Of a DNA stretch of 24,414 bases, positions 7,965 through 14,955 are shown in pieces. Position numbers and translations under genes: made by a program. The stretch comes from an uncultured Collinsella sp. (GTDB lineage: Bacteria; Actinomycetota; Coriobacteriia; Coriobacteriales; Coriobacteriaceae): the NCBI GenBank assembly GCA_902470925.1, contig CABRIF010000025.1, forward strand, positions 1-24,414, read 5' to 3'. The first letter of the stretch is position 1. Each line of letters begins with the position of its first letter. The notes beneath the pieces are model-generated. The model did not search any database. It saw nothing but the letters and a program-made list of their open reading frames with translations, and was not told the DNA's origin.

Positions 7965-8806
7965 CGCGCACCGACCTCCTCGTATTCATCGCGGCGCTCC
8001 CATAGCTCGCTCAGCCACAGCTGAGCCAGATCGGGCCATGCCTGTACCTGCTGCTGGATATGGTCCTCGCGGCCCGCCAGCGCCGTCTCGTACGTGCCCA
8101 GGGCAGCGCCGTGCGAGCCGTACGGGAACACGTGCGCAGCGAACGGCACCTGTGCCTCGGCCAGGGCGCCGGCGAGCAGCAGCGTGTTGTGCACCGGCAC
8201 CGTGGCGTCGGCCGCCGTGTGCCACACGAAGGTCGCAGGGAAGCGCCTATCCACGCGCCGCTCGATCGACAGCTGCTCGATGAGCGGGGCGTCCTGGCCA
8301 CACAGCCGCTCGAAGGAGGGCCGGTGCGCATACGCGCCCGAAGTGATCACCGGATAGCCCAGCACCAGCGCGTCCGGGCGCAGCTCGTCTGCCGTGGCCC
8401 CCACGTGCTCGGCCAACCAGGGCTCATGCCAGCTCGCACCCAGCGTGGCCGCCAGGTGCCCGCCCGCCGAGAAGCCCATCACAGCCACCCGGCGCGGATC
8501 GACGCCCCACGTGTCCGCCGTGCGACGCACCTCGGCCACGCAGGCGGCCAGCTCGCACAGGGCCTGCGGGTAGCGCGCCGGCTCCACGCTGTAGCGCAGC
8601 ACGAACGCCTGGTAGCCGCGGGCAACGAACGCCAGCGCCATCGGCTCGGCCTCACGCGTTGCCAGATGCCCGTAGCCGCCGCCCGGGCAGATCACCACCG
8701 CCGGACGCGGACGGCCCGGCATAGCCCCTGCCACCGCCTCGACCGCATAGGCCGTCCAGGTGGCCGCGGTCCCCGCAAACGCCACCGGTCTCGTTTCGAT
8801 TCGCAT
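7961..8806 (-). CDS. Alpha/beta-hydrolase, acetyl (xylan) esterase-like
   Basis: The protein is 281 residues from the chosen start and belongs to the alpha/beta-hydrolase_3 / BD-FAE-like carbohydrate esterases. The oxyanion-hole region is VVICPGGGYGHL, the nucleophile elbow is GFSAGGH, and the acid and base lie in ATVPVHNT and GSHGA. Such enzymes remove acetyl groups from sugars, here presumably from pectin oligomers. Two ATGs stand side by side at 8809 and 8806; the second is six bases from AAGGAG and is preferred. The frame stays open up to 9085, but that stretch is repetitive, very GC-rich and contains the symporter terminator, so the long form is unlikely. It is translationally coupled to the triple esterase. 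No convincing promoter is seen upstream, so expression may depend on read-through from the symporter gene. Confidence 0.85.
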   Translation of the reverse strand: MRIETRPVAFAGTAATWTAYAVEAVAGAMPGRPRPAVVICPGGGYGHLATREAEPMALAFVARGYQAFVLRYSVEPARYPQALCELAACVAEVRRTADTWGVDPRRVAVMGFSAGGHLAATLGASWHEPWLAEHVGATADELRPDALVLGYPVITSGAYAHRPSFERLCGQDAPLIEQLSIERRVDRRFPATFVWHTAADATVPVHNTLLLAGALAEAQVPFAAHVFPYGSHGAALGTYETALAGREDHIQQQVQAWPDLAQLWLSELWERRDEYEEVGAR

Positions 8807-8888
8807 CATCTGCTCCTTATCTGCGCGGCGCCCGAACACTCCGGCGCGCTCATCCGCCGCTGCACCCCGGGCGGCGCCCGAACGCCTG

Positions 8889-8952
8889 GCGGCCTCCACG
8901 CGCTGCACCGTCCGCACCCCGAGCGGCCTCCACGCGCTGCACCGTCCGCACC
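8889..8952. repeat. 30-bp direct repeat in a GC-rich spacer
   Basis: The 30 bases at 8889-8918 recur exactly at 8923-8952 (period 34). Shorter repeats surround them: a 13-mer at 8825-8837 and 8871-8883, and a 15-mer TCCGCCGCTGCACCC near 8854 and 8979. The spacer 8810-9034 has no gene or promoter that could be supported. Confidence 0.8.
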
Positions 8953-9034
8953 GGCGCACAGGCAGCGCGCTTGCATCCCTCCGCCGCTGCACCCGGCACG
9001 GCCCCATCGCCCGCCGGCGCATCCGCCCCATATG

Positions 9035-9082
9035 AAAACAGCGCGCCCGCCGGCCACCTGCCGGGGCCGAGCGAGCGCGCTG
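9035..9082 (-). terminator. Intrinsic terminator after the symporter gene
   Basis: On the minus strand CAGCGCGC (9075-9082) pairs with GCGCGCTG (9039-9046), with further GC-rich pairing inside, and is followed at once by TTTT (9035-9038). It starts 19 bases after the symporter stop and lies before the esterase genes on the same strand. Confidence 0.75.
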
Positions 9083-9100
9083 CATCTCACGCGTTCGTCC

Positions 9101-10660
9101 TTACAGCGGGGTTACGCGACTGCCGCTGTAGCCAACGTTGTTATGGCCGAAGCACTGCTCGTACTTGAAGCCGGACAGATCCTCGCACAGCGCCTTGACC
9201 TCGGGCTTCACGTCGGCCATCTTGCCGCCCTCGCGCACGCGCTTGATCTCGGCGCACAGGATGTCGCACTGCTCGCGGTCGATGTTCAGGCGCTTGCCGA
9301 GCCAGGCCGCCAGGATGAAGAAGCCGGCGCAGCCGATGAGCATGTAGGCGCAGATGGAGATCGGCACGGACAGGGGCTGGCTGACGGACTCCACCGTGTC
9401 GCTCGTGGTGGTGATGAAGCCGGAGATAGCCAGAGCCACGGCCCAGGCGCTCTGCGCCACGGCGGACACGAACTGCTCGACGAACTTCTGCGCGGAGCTG
9501 TAGATGCCCTCGCGACGACGCAGCGTGATGAGCTCGTCGATGTCGGGGATGTAGTTCATGGGCACGTCGAGCAGGTATTGGAAACCGACGTAGAAGAACT
9601 TCCAGATGGCGAAGATGATCGGGTACGCGATCATGGCGATCGCCTGGGAGGACCAACCCATGATGTTGCCGGCGGCGAAGATGTTGTAGGCGACGATGCA
9701 GCCCGCGGCGCCGAGGGTCGCGGCATACCACGGAATGTGGAAGCCCTTCTTGGCCATCCAGCCAACCCACACCACGATGCACACCATGGCAACGACCTTG
9801 CCGGGCATCTCCATGACCGACTCATAGGACTTCGGGATACCCAAGGAGTACACGATGAAGAAGGACAGGCACGCGCTCCAGCAGGCCGCGGCGAGCTTCA
9901 TGGACATGTGCGCGTACAGCACGCGGCGGAAGGAGCGGTTGCGGAACGTCGACAGCGCGTCGACCACGAGCTTCTTGATGCCCTCGCCGATGCCCTGGAT
10001 CTTCTCCTGGGCGACCTCGTCGGGACGGCGCTCCCAGGTGGAGCAGTACACCACGATGAGCGAGAACAGCATGATGGCGGCGTTGATGGTGGCGATGATG
10101 AAGTAGGAGAAGGAGTTCTCCTCGCCGAACACGCCGAAGCCGAAGCCCACGAGCGCGGCCATCACGAAGCCGGCCACGTTGCCGAACATGTGCTTCATGC
10201 CCGTAAGGTAGGTGCGCTCCTCGTAGTCGTTGGTCATCTCGATCGTCAGCGGGCCGAGGTTCGCGCTGGCGAACATGTAGGCGACGTTGTAGAGCAGATA
10301 CAGCACGAAGTAGTACGGCAGCCCGAACGACGTCACCGTGAACAGCAGCGGCTCGACGATCATGACTGGCATGGCGACCAGCAGCCAGAAGCGGCGACGA
10401 CCGAAGCGGCGGCCGATGCGCGTGGCGTACATGTTGTCGGAGATGAAGCCCATGACCGGGGTGAGCACCGCGTTCAGGTACACCGCCGCAGACGCCACCA
10501 GCGCCGCCGCAGCCGAGGACAGGCCCGCCTGCGTGGAGAGGAACATAACCAGGTAGCTATGGGTGAAGGTGAGCGCGCCGGAGTTCAGCATGCCGCCCAT
10601 GCCGAATCCCAAACGCGTCCAGAAGGTGATCTTGCGTTTCTTTCCTATCTTGCCGAACAT
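9101..10660 (-). CDS. GPH-family (MFS) sugar:cation symporter, probably for oligogalacturonides
   Basis: The 519-residue protein has about twelve hydrophobic helices and the look of the glycoside-pentoside-hexuronide symporters (MFS_2): a short basic N-terminus, a first helix region SGALTFTHSYLVMF, the loop FISDNMYATRIGRRFGRRR between helices 2 and 3, and a long basic cytoplasmic C-terminus. GPH carriers import glycosides and uronides with H+ or Na+. The locus it sits in suggests short, decorated oligogalacturonides or galacturonate, but substrate cannot be read from sequence. AGAGGAG precedes the ATG. The promoter has two LacI-type operators. A terminator follows the gene. Confidence 0.9.
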   Translation of the reverse strand: MFGKIGKKRKITFWTRLGFGMGGMLNSGALTFTHSYLVMFLSTQAGLSSAAAALVASAAVYLNAVLTPVMGFISDNMYATRIGRRFGRRRFWLLVAMPVMIVEPLLFTVTSFGLPYYFVLYLLYNVAYMFASANLGPLTIEMTNDYEERTYLTGMKHMFGNVAGFVMAALVGFGFGVFGEENSFSYFIIATINAAIMLFSLIVVYCSTWERRPDEVAQEKIQGIGEGIKKLVVDALSTFRNRSFRRVLYAHMSMKLAAACWSACLSFFIVYSLGIPKSYESVMEMPGKVVAMVCIVVWVGWMAKKGFHIPWYAATLGAAGCIVAYNIFAAGNIMGWSSQAIAMIAYPIIFAIWKFFYVGFQYLLDVPMNYIPDIDELITLRRREGIYSSAQKFVEQFVSAVAQSAWAVALAISGFITTTSDTVESVSQPLSVPISICAYMLIGCAGFFILAAWLGKRLNIDREQCDILCAEIKRVREGGKMADVKPEVKALCEDLSGFKYEQCFGHNNVGYSGSRVTPL

Positions 10661-10719
10661 CTCGGCTCCTCTCTGTTTTCAGGGCTTGAGGCCCCGCAGC
10701 GGTTGCCTCCCGTGGTGAG

Positions 10720-10733
10720 GGTGAACGTTTACC
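10720..10733. promoter_or_regulatory. LacI-type operator O1 of the symporter promoter
   Basis: GGTGAACGTTTACC is a one-mismatch copy of the palindrome GGTGAACGTTCACC. It lies just downstream of the predicted -10 box, over the expected transcript start. Confidence 0.85.
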
Positions 10734-10734
10734 T

Positions 10735-10764
10735 AGTATAGGCAAATCACCGTTGTGAGGTGAA
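10735..10764 (-). promoter_or_regulatory. Predicted promoter of the symporter gene
   Basis: On the minus strand TTCACC (10759-10764, inside operator O2) and TATACT (10735-10740) are separated by 18 bases. The predicted start gives a leader of about 68 bases. Both operators flank the promoter, so a bound repressor would block polymerase. Confidence 0.7.
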
Positions 10765-10772
10765 CGTTCACC
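10759..10772. promoter_or_regulatory. LacI-type operator O2 of the symporter promoter
   Basis: GGTGAACGTTCACC is a perfect 14-bp palindrome with the central CG typical of LacI-family operators. It overlaps the -35 box and lies 39 bp from O1. Confidence 0.85.
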
Positions 10773-10781
10773 CGATTAACC

Positions 10782-10811
10782 GGCAAACGGTCGAATTTTA
10801 TCGGCGAACGG
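10782..10811 (-). promoter_or_regulatory. 21-bp spaced direct repeat upstream of the symporter promoter
   Basis: Two 9-mers on the plus strand, GGCAAACGG (10782-10790) and GGCGAACGG (10803-10811), lie exactly 21 bp apart. Equivalent pairs with the same spacing occur upstream of the GH28 and uxaC operators. They resemble half of the LacI-type operator but are arranged head to tail. Confidence 0.6.
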
Positions 10812-10892
10812 CAGGCGGCGTGTATACGCTGCATGCCGAGGACGCGATTCTACATCTCCCGGCCGTGGGGCGGGCACTCCCCGTACGCGTCA

Positions 10893-10934
10893 GCGGGCGG
10901 CCGCGCAGCGCCGTAGCACCGCGGGGCCGCCCGC
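10893..10934 (-). terminator. Possible terminator hairpin after GH28
   Basis: A perfect 10-bp GC-only stem pairs 10893-10902 with 10925-10934, 26 bases after the GH28 stop. On the minus strand no T run follows, so it may stop transcription weakly or only protect the mRNA end. The rest of the gap up to 10960 shows no gene. Confidence 0.4.
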
Positions 10935-10960
10935 ATCGTGTATGCGCCCCCTGAGGCGCG

Positions 10961-12535
10961 CTACATGCGCTCCACGCGGCGCACGTCCTCGAGCACGAGC
11001 TCCTCGCCCTCAGCGCCCTCGATATGTACATCGTCCAGGACGAGCTCGCTCACGTGCTGGGCGATGAAGCCGGCACGGCACATCTCCTCGACGCCGCACG
11101 CCATGGCGGGCTTCGCCGGCTGCGCGTCCTCGGCAAAACTCACGTGGACGTGGTGCAGCTCCAGCGAGTCGATGCGGCTCTCCGGCAGACCGGTGATGTG
11201 CGCCGCGGCGGCATGGCAGTTGACCGCCTCGATATCCTTGAACAGCAGCGACGCCACCTTGGGCGTGCGGTCGTCCATCGGCAGCGGCTCGCGGCACTGC
11301 ACGTACTCGCTCTTGCCGTCCACGTCGCAGAAGTAGAACGAGTTGACCACGAACGGCGTGAGCACCTGATCCATTTTGATGTTCTCGAAGCAGACGCCGG
11401 CCACCACCGAGTCCTTGCCGCGGCCGCGGCGGGTCTTCACGCGCAGGCCGCGGTCGGTGCGCTCGAACAGACAGTTGCGCGCGGTGAGGCCGCACACGCC
11501 GCCCGAGATCTCGCTGCCCAGCACGATCGAGCCGTGGCCGTCGTGCATGTAGCACTGCTCGATCAGCAGGTCGCGGCAGGGCGGGCGCAGAGCGCGCGGC
11601 ATGGAGAGCTTGCCGCTCTTCACCGCGATGCAGTCGTCGCCCACCGAGAAGTGGCAGCCCTTGATGACCACGCTGCAGCAGCTCTCGGGGTTCAGGCCGT
11701 CGGTGTTGGGCGAGACCTTGGGCCCCTCGATGTTCAGGCACCAGAAGCCCAGGTGGCTGGAGAGCACCGGATGGATGTTCCAACTGGGGCTGTTGCGCAC
11801 CGTGATGCCCGCGAAGCTCATGTGCTCGCACTCGGACAGGAAGATCAGGCGCGGGCGGGCGGCAATGCGGATACGCTTGGGCTCGAACCACCAGTTGTCC
11901 TCGTCGAAGTTCGCCTGGCCGTCCACAACGCCGCGGCCGTAGACCACGGTGTTCTTCACACCCATGCCCATCAGCGCGCCACAGAACATGCGGCAGCTCT
12001 CGCCTTCCCAGGTGCCCATGGGCAGAATGCCGCTGCCGGCGTAGCCCGTGCCGGGCACGCCCTCGATGTTGGCCGGCAGATAAGCCAGGTTCTCGCGGTC
12101 GAAGCGCGCCTTGAGGACCGCGCCGTCGGCGAGCTCGACCGAGATGTCGCTTTTCAAGAAGAGCGTGGAAATGAGGTAGGTGCCCGCCGGGATGAGCACG
12201 CGGCCGCGGGCCGGGCAGCTCATGATGGCTGCCTGCAGGGCGGAGGTGTCGTCGCGCTCACCGTCGCCCGCCGCGCCGAACTGGCGCACGTCCAGGGTGA
12301 AGGTCTCGTCCTCGGTGACGATCACGGTGGTGGCCACCTCGCCGTCGCGCTCGAAGCGCACGCGGTAGACCGTCTGCGGCTCGAGATTGTCGATGTAGGT
12401 CACCACGCGGTCGGTCTCGCCGCGCGGGACGTCGTTGATGAAGATCTGCCACGGCTCGCCCGTCTTGAACAGGCCGCCGTCGGCCAGCTCGACAACTGCC
12501 GCGCGGGCACATTTCCACGTTACGCTGAGTTGCAT
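10961..12535 (-). CDS. GH28 polygalacturonase with N-terminal FnIII-like domain
   Basis: The protein is 524 residues from the chosen ATG. Residues 1-80 form a fibronectin-III-like domain, as in exo-acting GH28 enzymes of bacteria; 81-524 form the right-handed beta-helix. The GH28 catalytic motifs are clear: NTDG (Asp279), GDD (Asp300, Asp301), GHG (His334) and RGLRVKT (365-367 region). The enzyme hydrolyses alpha-1,4 bonds between galacturonic acid units. The N-terminal domain suggests exo action that releases galacturonate or short ends. No signal peptide is present, so it probably works in the cytoplasm on imported oligomers. The frame can extend to a GTG at 12643, but GGGGAG before the ATG at 12535 and the hairpin in the leader favour the shorter form. 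Its promoter carries paired LacI-type operators. Confidence 0.92.
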   Translation of the reverse strand: MQLSVTWKCARAAVVELADGGLFKTGEPWQIFINDVPRGETDRVVTYIDNLEPQTVYRVRFERDGEVATTVIVTEDETFTLDVRQFGAAGDGERDDTSALQAAIMSCPARGRVLIPAGTYLISTLFLKSDISVELADGAVLKARFDRENLAYLPANIEGVPGTGYAGSGILPMGTWEGESCRMFCGALMGMGVKNTVVYGRGVVDGQANFDEDNWWFEPKRIRIAARPRLIFLSECEHMSFAGITVRNSPSWNIHPVLSSHLGFWCLNIEGPKVSPNTDGLNPESCCSVVIKGCHFSVGDDCIAVKSGKLSMPRALRPPCRDLLIEQCYMHDGHGSIVLGSEISGGVCGLTARNCLFERTDRGLRVKTRRGRGKDSVVAGVCFENIKMDQVLTPFVVNSFYFCDVDGKSEYVQCREPLPMDDRTPKVASLLFKDIEAVNCHAAAAHITGLPESRIDSLELHHVHVSFAEDAQPAKPAMACGVEEMCRAGFIAQHVSELVLDDVHIEGAEGEELVLEDVRRVERM

Positions 12536-12614
12536 AGGTACGCTCCCCACTTCGACCGGGCCGCTTTTCGCCCGGATTTGCCGTCCTTGTCGGTTCGCCG
12601 CCGAGGCGCGGTAC

Positions 12615-12638
12615 CGTCGGGTCCCAGCGGACCCGACG
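12615..12638 (-). other. Perfect hairpin in the GH28 mRNA leader
   Basis: CGTCGGGTCC (12615-12624) pairs without mismatch with GGACCCGACG (12629-12638) around a four-base loop. It lies roughly 25 bases after the predicted transcript start and 80 before the start codon. With no T run it is more likely a stabiliser of the 5' end or an accessory control element than a terminator. Confidence 0.55.
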
Positions 12639-12655
12639 CACATACCATACCGAAA

Positions 12656-12669
12656 GGTGAACGTTTACC
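12656..12669. promoter_or_regulatory. LacI-type operator O1 of the GH28 promoter
   Basis: GGTGAACGTTTACC, identical to O1 of the symporter promoter, sits over the predicted transcript start. Confidence 0.85.
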
Positions 12670-12670
12670 T

Positions 12671-12699
12671 AGTGTAGCGGGTTTGCGTCGTTAGGTGAA
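12671..12699 (-). promoter_or_regulatory. Predicted promoter of GH28
   Basis: On the minus strand TTCACC (12694-12699, inside O2) and TACACT (12671-12676) are separated by 17 bases. The layout matches the symporter promoter. The leader is about 130 bases long. Confidence 0.7.
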
Positions 12700-12707
12700 C
12701 GTTCACC
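12694..12707. promoter_or_regulatory. LacI-type operator O2 of the GH28 promoter
   Basis: The perfect palindrome GGTGAACGTTCACC overlaps the -35 box, 38 bp from O1. Confidence 0.85.
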
Positions 12708-12718
12708 TGATAGTTTGC

Positions 12719-12748
12719 CGTAAACGGCGCAAAATCCCCCGTGAACGG
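12719..12748 (-). promoter_or_regulatory. 21-bp spaced direct repeat upstream of the GH28 promoter
   Basis: CGTAAACGG (12719-12727) and CGTGAACGG (12740-12748) lie exactly 21 bp apart. They start 25 bp from the start of operator O2, as in the uxaC region (23 bp in the symporter region). Confidence 0.6.
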
Positions 12749-12760
12749 TCGCGGCAGGCC

Positions 12761-13015
12761 TCAGCGGCCCTGTTTCTGCAGGCAACGCGCCGCCACGCGA
12801 TACGCCACCGAGACAGCTCCAAGGACAAGATAGAGTAGGACAATGACATGAAACACCATTGCCACCTTGCCATCGGGATACCTGAGAAACACCTTGTCTG
12901 GATCGGAAAAGAACAGGATCTCGTTAGATAAGAACAGGATTCCAAGGGTTTCGAGCATCAACATCGACGCCTTCTCGAACTGTCGACCGCGCTTTTTGAG
13001 CCGGTCCATATGCAT
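12761..13015 (-). CDS. Small predicted membrane protein of unknown function
   Basis: The 84-residue protein starts with a basic stretch (MHMDRLKKRGRQ), followed by two hydrophobic segments (about residues 18-36 and 50-72) and a basic tail, which suggests a two-helix membrane protein with both ends inside. I recognise no family. The Shine-Dalgarno signal is weak (a GGGGG run about ten bases before the ATG). Base composition is lower in GC than its neighbours. It lies between the GH28 regulatory region and the repeat cluster, so a link to pectin use is not shown. A chance frame cannot be excluded. Confidence 0.5.
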   Translation of the reverse strand: MHMDRLKKRGRQFEKASMLMLETLGILFLSNEILFFSDPDKVFLRYPDGKVAMVFHVIVLLYLVLGAVSVAYRVAARCLQKQGR

Positions 13016-13404
13016 AGGACATCGCCCCCATTCGAAACCAGTCCCTCGGACAACAAAACTCGAACTAACGAAGCGGCACCTGACATCCGCTTAGCGGGCG
13101 ACAGGTGCCGCAGGTTGCCCCGAAGCCCGAGGGCGCACGCCCCCGCCATCGCTAAGGTGTTCCAGGTGCCCGAGATTGCCGTGAACGAGGAGGGCATAGA
13201 CCTTGAGGTCATGCCCGACGAGTGAACGGCAAGGTCGGACATTGAGACATCTTAGGAGGGCTGAGGTGCGGCAGATCGGGGTGAACGAGGAGGGCATCAG
13301 ACTAGCGGGTGACAGGTGCCGCAGGTTGCCCCGAAGCCCGAGGGCGCACGCCTAGCGTGCGGCGCCCGAAGGGCTGAGGGGCAAGATGCGGTGCCTGGTG
13401 CCCG
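13016..13404. other. Intergenic repeat cluster without a supported gene
   Basis: No protein frame here is convincing on either strand. The stretch is filled with repeats: two 48-bp direct copies (13093-13140, 13304-13351), an inverted copy of the same unit at 13355-13408, a 17-mer at 13181-13197 and 13281-13297, and a small near-palindrome at about 13192-13216. It looks like a set of palindromic extragenic elements. Confidence 0.65.
13093..13140 (+). repeat. Copy 1 of a 48-bp intergenic repeat
   Basis: This copy matches 13304-13351 at 47 of 48 positions by hand alignment. A weaker inverted arm may follow it around 13152-13175. Confidence 0.8.
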
Positions 13405-13408
13405 CTAG
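13302..13408. repeat. 107-bp imperfect palindrome (REP/BIME-like) overlapping the uxaA stop
   Basis: Copy 2 of the 48-bp unit (13304-13351) faces an inverted, diverged copy (13355-13408) across a three-base loop. The ends CTAGCGGG and CCCGCTAG pair perfectly, the inner GCACGC pairs with GCGTGC, and several GC blocks pair in between with small internal loops. The uxaA stop codon lies inside the last arm. No T run follows. It may end or protect the uxaA mRNA, or be a mobile palindromic element. Confidence 0.7.
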
Positions 13409-14889
13409 AGGGTGACGCCGTCTTTCCAGATGGAGATCTCATGGCACCCGCGACGCTCGGCGCTCGTCTGCGTGCCGCTCGCCGTCTCAAGCACAAGCTC
13501 CCACAGGTCCTCGGCGGCCTCATCGATGGTGCGCTCGCCCGTGGCAACCACACCAGCGTTGAAGTCCATCCAGTTGGCCTTATGCTGGCACAGGCGCTCG
13601 TTGGTGAAGACCTTGAGCGTGGGCGCCGGGGCGCCGAACGGCGTACCGCGACCGGTGGAGAACAGAATCACGTGACAGCCCGCCGCGGTGAGTGCGGTGG
13701 TGGAGACCATGTCGTTGCCAGGGCCGCAGAGCATCTGCAGACCGGGCTTGCGCACCGTGTCGCCGTAGCCCAGCACGTCCACGATCGGCGCCGAGCCGCC
13801 CTTCTGCACGCAGCCGCAGCTCTTGTCCTCGAGCGTGGTGATGCCGCCGTCCTTGTTGCCGGGGCTGGGGTTTTCGTACACAACCTCGCCGTGGCTGATG
13901 AAGTAGTCCTTGAAACCGTTGAGCATGCCCGCCGCCGCATCGAACACCTGCGCATCCTCGCAGCGGTCGAGCAGGATGGACTCGGCGCCGAACATCTCGG
14001 GCACCTCGGTAAGCACGGAGGTGCCGCCGCCGGCGACCGCGATATCGGAAACGCGGCCGATCACGGGGTTCGCGGTGATGCCGGACAGGCCGTCCGAACC
14101 GCCGCACTTGAGGCCGATGACCAACTCGCTCGCTGGAATGGCCTCGCGCTCGAACGTCTTGGCGTGGCCGGCCAGCTCGGTCAGGATCTTATGGCCTTCC
14201 ACCAGCTCGTCCTCAACGTCCTGGCAGGTAAGGAAGCGCACGCGCTGCGGGTCGTAATCTCCCAGCTCTTCAAGCACCTGGGCGTGCGTGCAGTTCTCGC
14301 ACCCCAGCGAAAGGAAGAGCACGCCGGCGGCGTTTGCGTGGCGAGAAAGCGCCACCAGCAGCTTGCGGGTCTGCGCATGGTCTGCGCCCGTCTGCGAGCA
14401 GCCAAAGGGATGCGGGAAGTAGTACACGCCCTCAAGGCTGTCCCCCACCAGGTCCTGCGCCTGCTCGCACATGGCGCGGGCGACCTCGTTGACGCAGCCG
14501 ACCGTGGGGATGATCCACAGCTCGTTGCGCGTGGCGGCACGACCGTCGGCGCGGCGGAAGCCCTGGAACGTCTTGGGCTCGATGGGCTCGACGACCGGGT
14601 GCGCCGGATGATACGTATAGTCGACCTCGCCGGAAAGGTTGGTCTTGACGTTGTGCGTGTGCAGCCAGCTGCCGGCCTCGACATCGCATGTCACATGGCC
14701 GATAGGCAAACCGTACTTGATGACGTTCTCGCCGGCGGAAATGGCATGGACCGCCATCTTATGGCCCTGGGGGATGTCCTCGGCCGCCGTGACGTCGCCT
14801 GTGCCCGGAACCGCGACCACGGTGCCGGCGGCAAGGGGCTCAAGCGCCACGATCACGTTATCGGCCGGATTGATCTGGATAGTCTTCAT
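13405..14889 (-). CDS. uxaA: Altronate dehydratase UxaA
   Basis: UxaA removes water from D-altronate to give 2-keto-3-deoxygluconate, the third step of bacterial galacturonate breakdown. From the chosen start the protein has 494 residues, the usual length. The N-terminal SAF domain (about 5-85) holds GSWLHTHNVKTN; the large C-terminal domain has GCSQTGAD, SLGCENC, GLKCGGSDGLSGITANP, DKSCGCVQKG and FSTGRGTPFG. The cysteines are consistent with the family's metal-dependent dehydratase chemistry. The start at 14889 has GGAGGAGG upstream; a start five codons earlier would overlap that signal. It follows uxaB after 66 bases that contain a strong terminator, so its expression may be lower than that of uxaCB. 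Confidence 0.95.
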   Translation of the reverse strand: MKTIQINPADNVIVALEPLAAGTVVAVPGTGDVTAAEDIPQGHKMAVHAISAGENVIKYGLPIGHVTCDVEAGSWLHTHNVKTNLSGEVDYTYHPAHPVVEPIEPKTFQGFRRADGRAATRNELWIIPTVGCVNEVARAMCEQAQDLVGDSLEGVYYFPHPFGCSQTGADHAQTRKLLVALSRHANAAGVLFLSLGCENCTHAQVLEELGDYDPQRVRFLTCQDVEDELVEGHKILTELAGHAKTFEREAIPASELVIGLKCGGSDGLSGITANPVIGRVSDIAVAGGGTSVLTEVPEMFGAESILLDRCEDAQVFDAAAGMLNGFKDYFISHGEVVYENPSPGNKDGGITTLEDKSCGCVQKGGSAPIVDVLGYGDTVRKPGLQMLCGPGNDMVSTTALTAAGCHVILFSTGRGTPFGAPAPTLKVFTNERLCQHKANWMDFNAGVVATGERTIDEAAEDLWELVLETASGTQTSAERRGCHEISIWKDGVTL

Positions 14890-14911
14890 GTGCGCCTCCT
14901 CCAATCATGAG

Positions 14912-14946
14912 AAAAAGCCGCGGACGAGCATTGCCCCGCCCGCGGC
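14912..14946 (-). terminator. Intrinsic terminator between uxaB and uxaA
   Basis: On the minus strand a 10-bp stem (14937-14946 with 14917-14926, one G-U pair) with a 10-base loop is followed by TTTTT (14912-14916). It lies ten bases after the uxaB stop codon and upstream of the uxaA start. No promoter is visible between it and uxaA. Confidence 0.8.
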
Positions 14947-14955
14947 ACATAGGGT

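Noticed and set aside
4893..8024. Very long plus-strand open frame (over 1000 codons) opposite the triple esterase
   Set aside because: It is the antisense of a gene with three intact catalytic domains. Its translation is rich in His, Arg, Ala and Val with no domain, a common result of high-GC codon bias.
7961..9085. Longer form of the single esterase with about 93 extra N-terminal residues
   Set aside because: The extension is Arg/Ala-rich, covers direct repeats and the symporter terminator, and a good ribosome site lies before the inner ATG at 8806.
8060..10741. Long plus-strand frame opposite the esterase and symporter
   Set aside because: Same reason; it also runs through the terminator and promoter regions of the minus-strand genes.
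13010..13225. Small plus-strand frame ending NEEGIDLEVMPDE
   Set aside because: The end looks protein-like, but the frame is built from the repeat units of the intergenic cluster and has no ribosome site.
13181..13297. GTGAACGAGG twice, resembling half of the LacI-type operator
   Set aside because: The right half (CGTTCACC) is absent, and the sites are part of a longer 17-bp repeat, not near a promoter.
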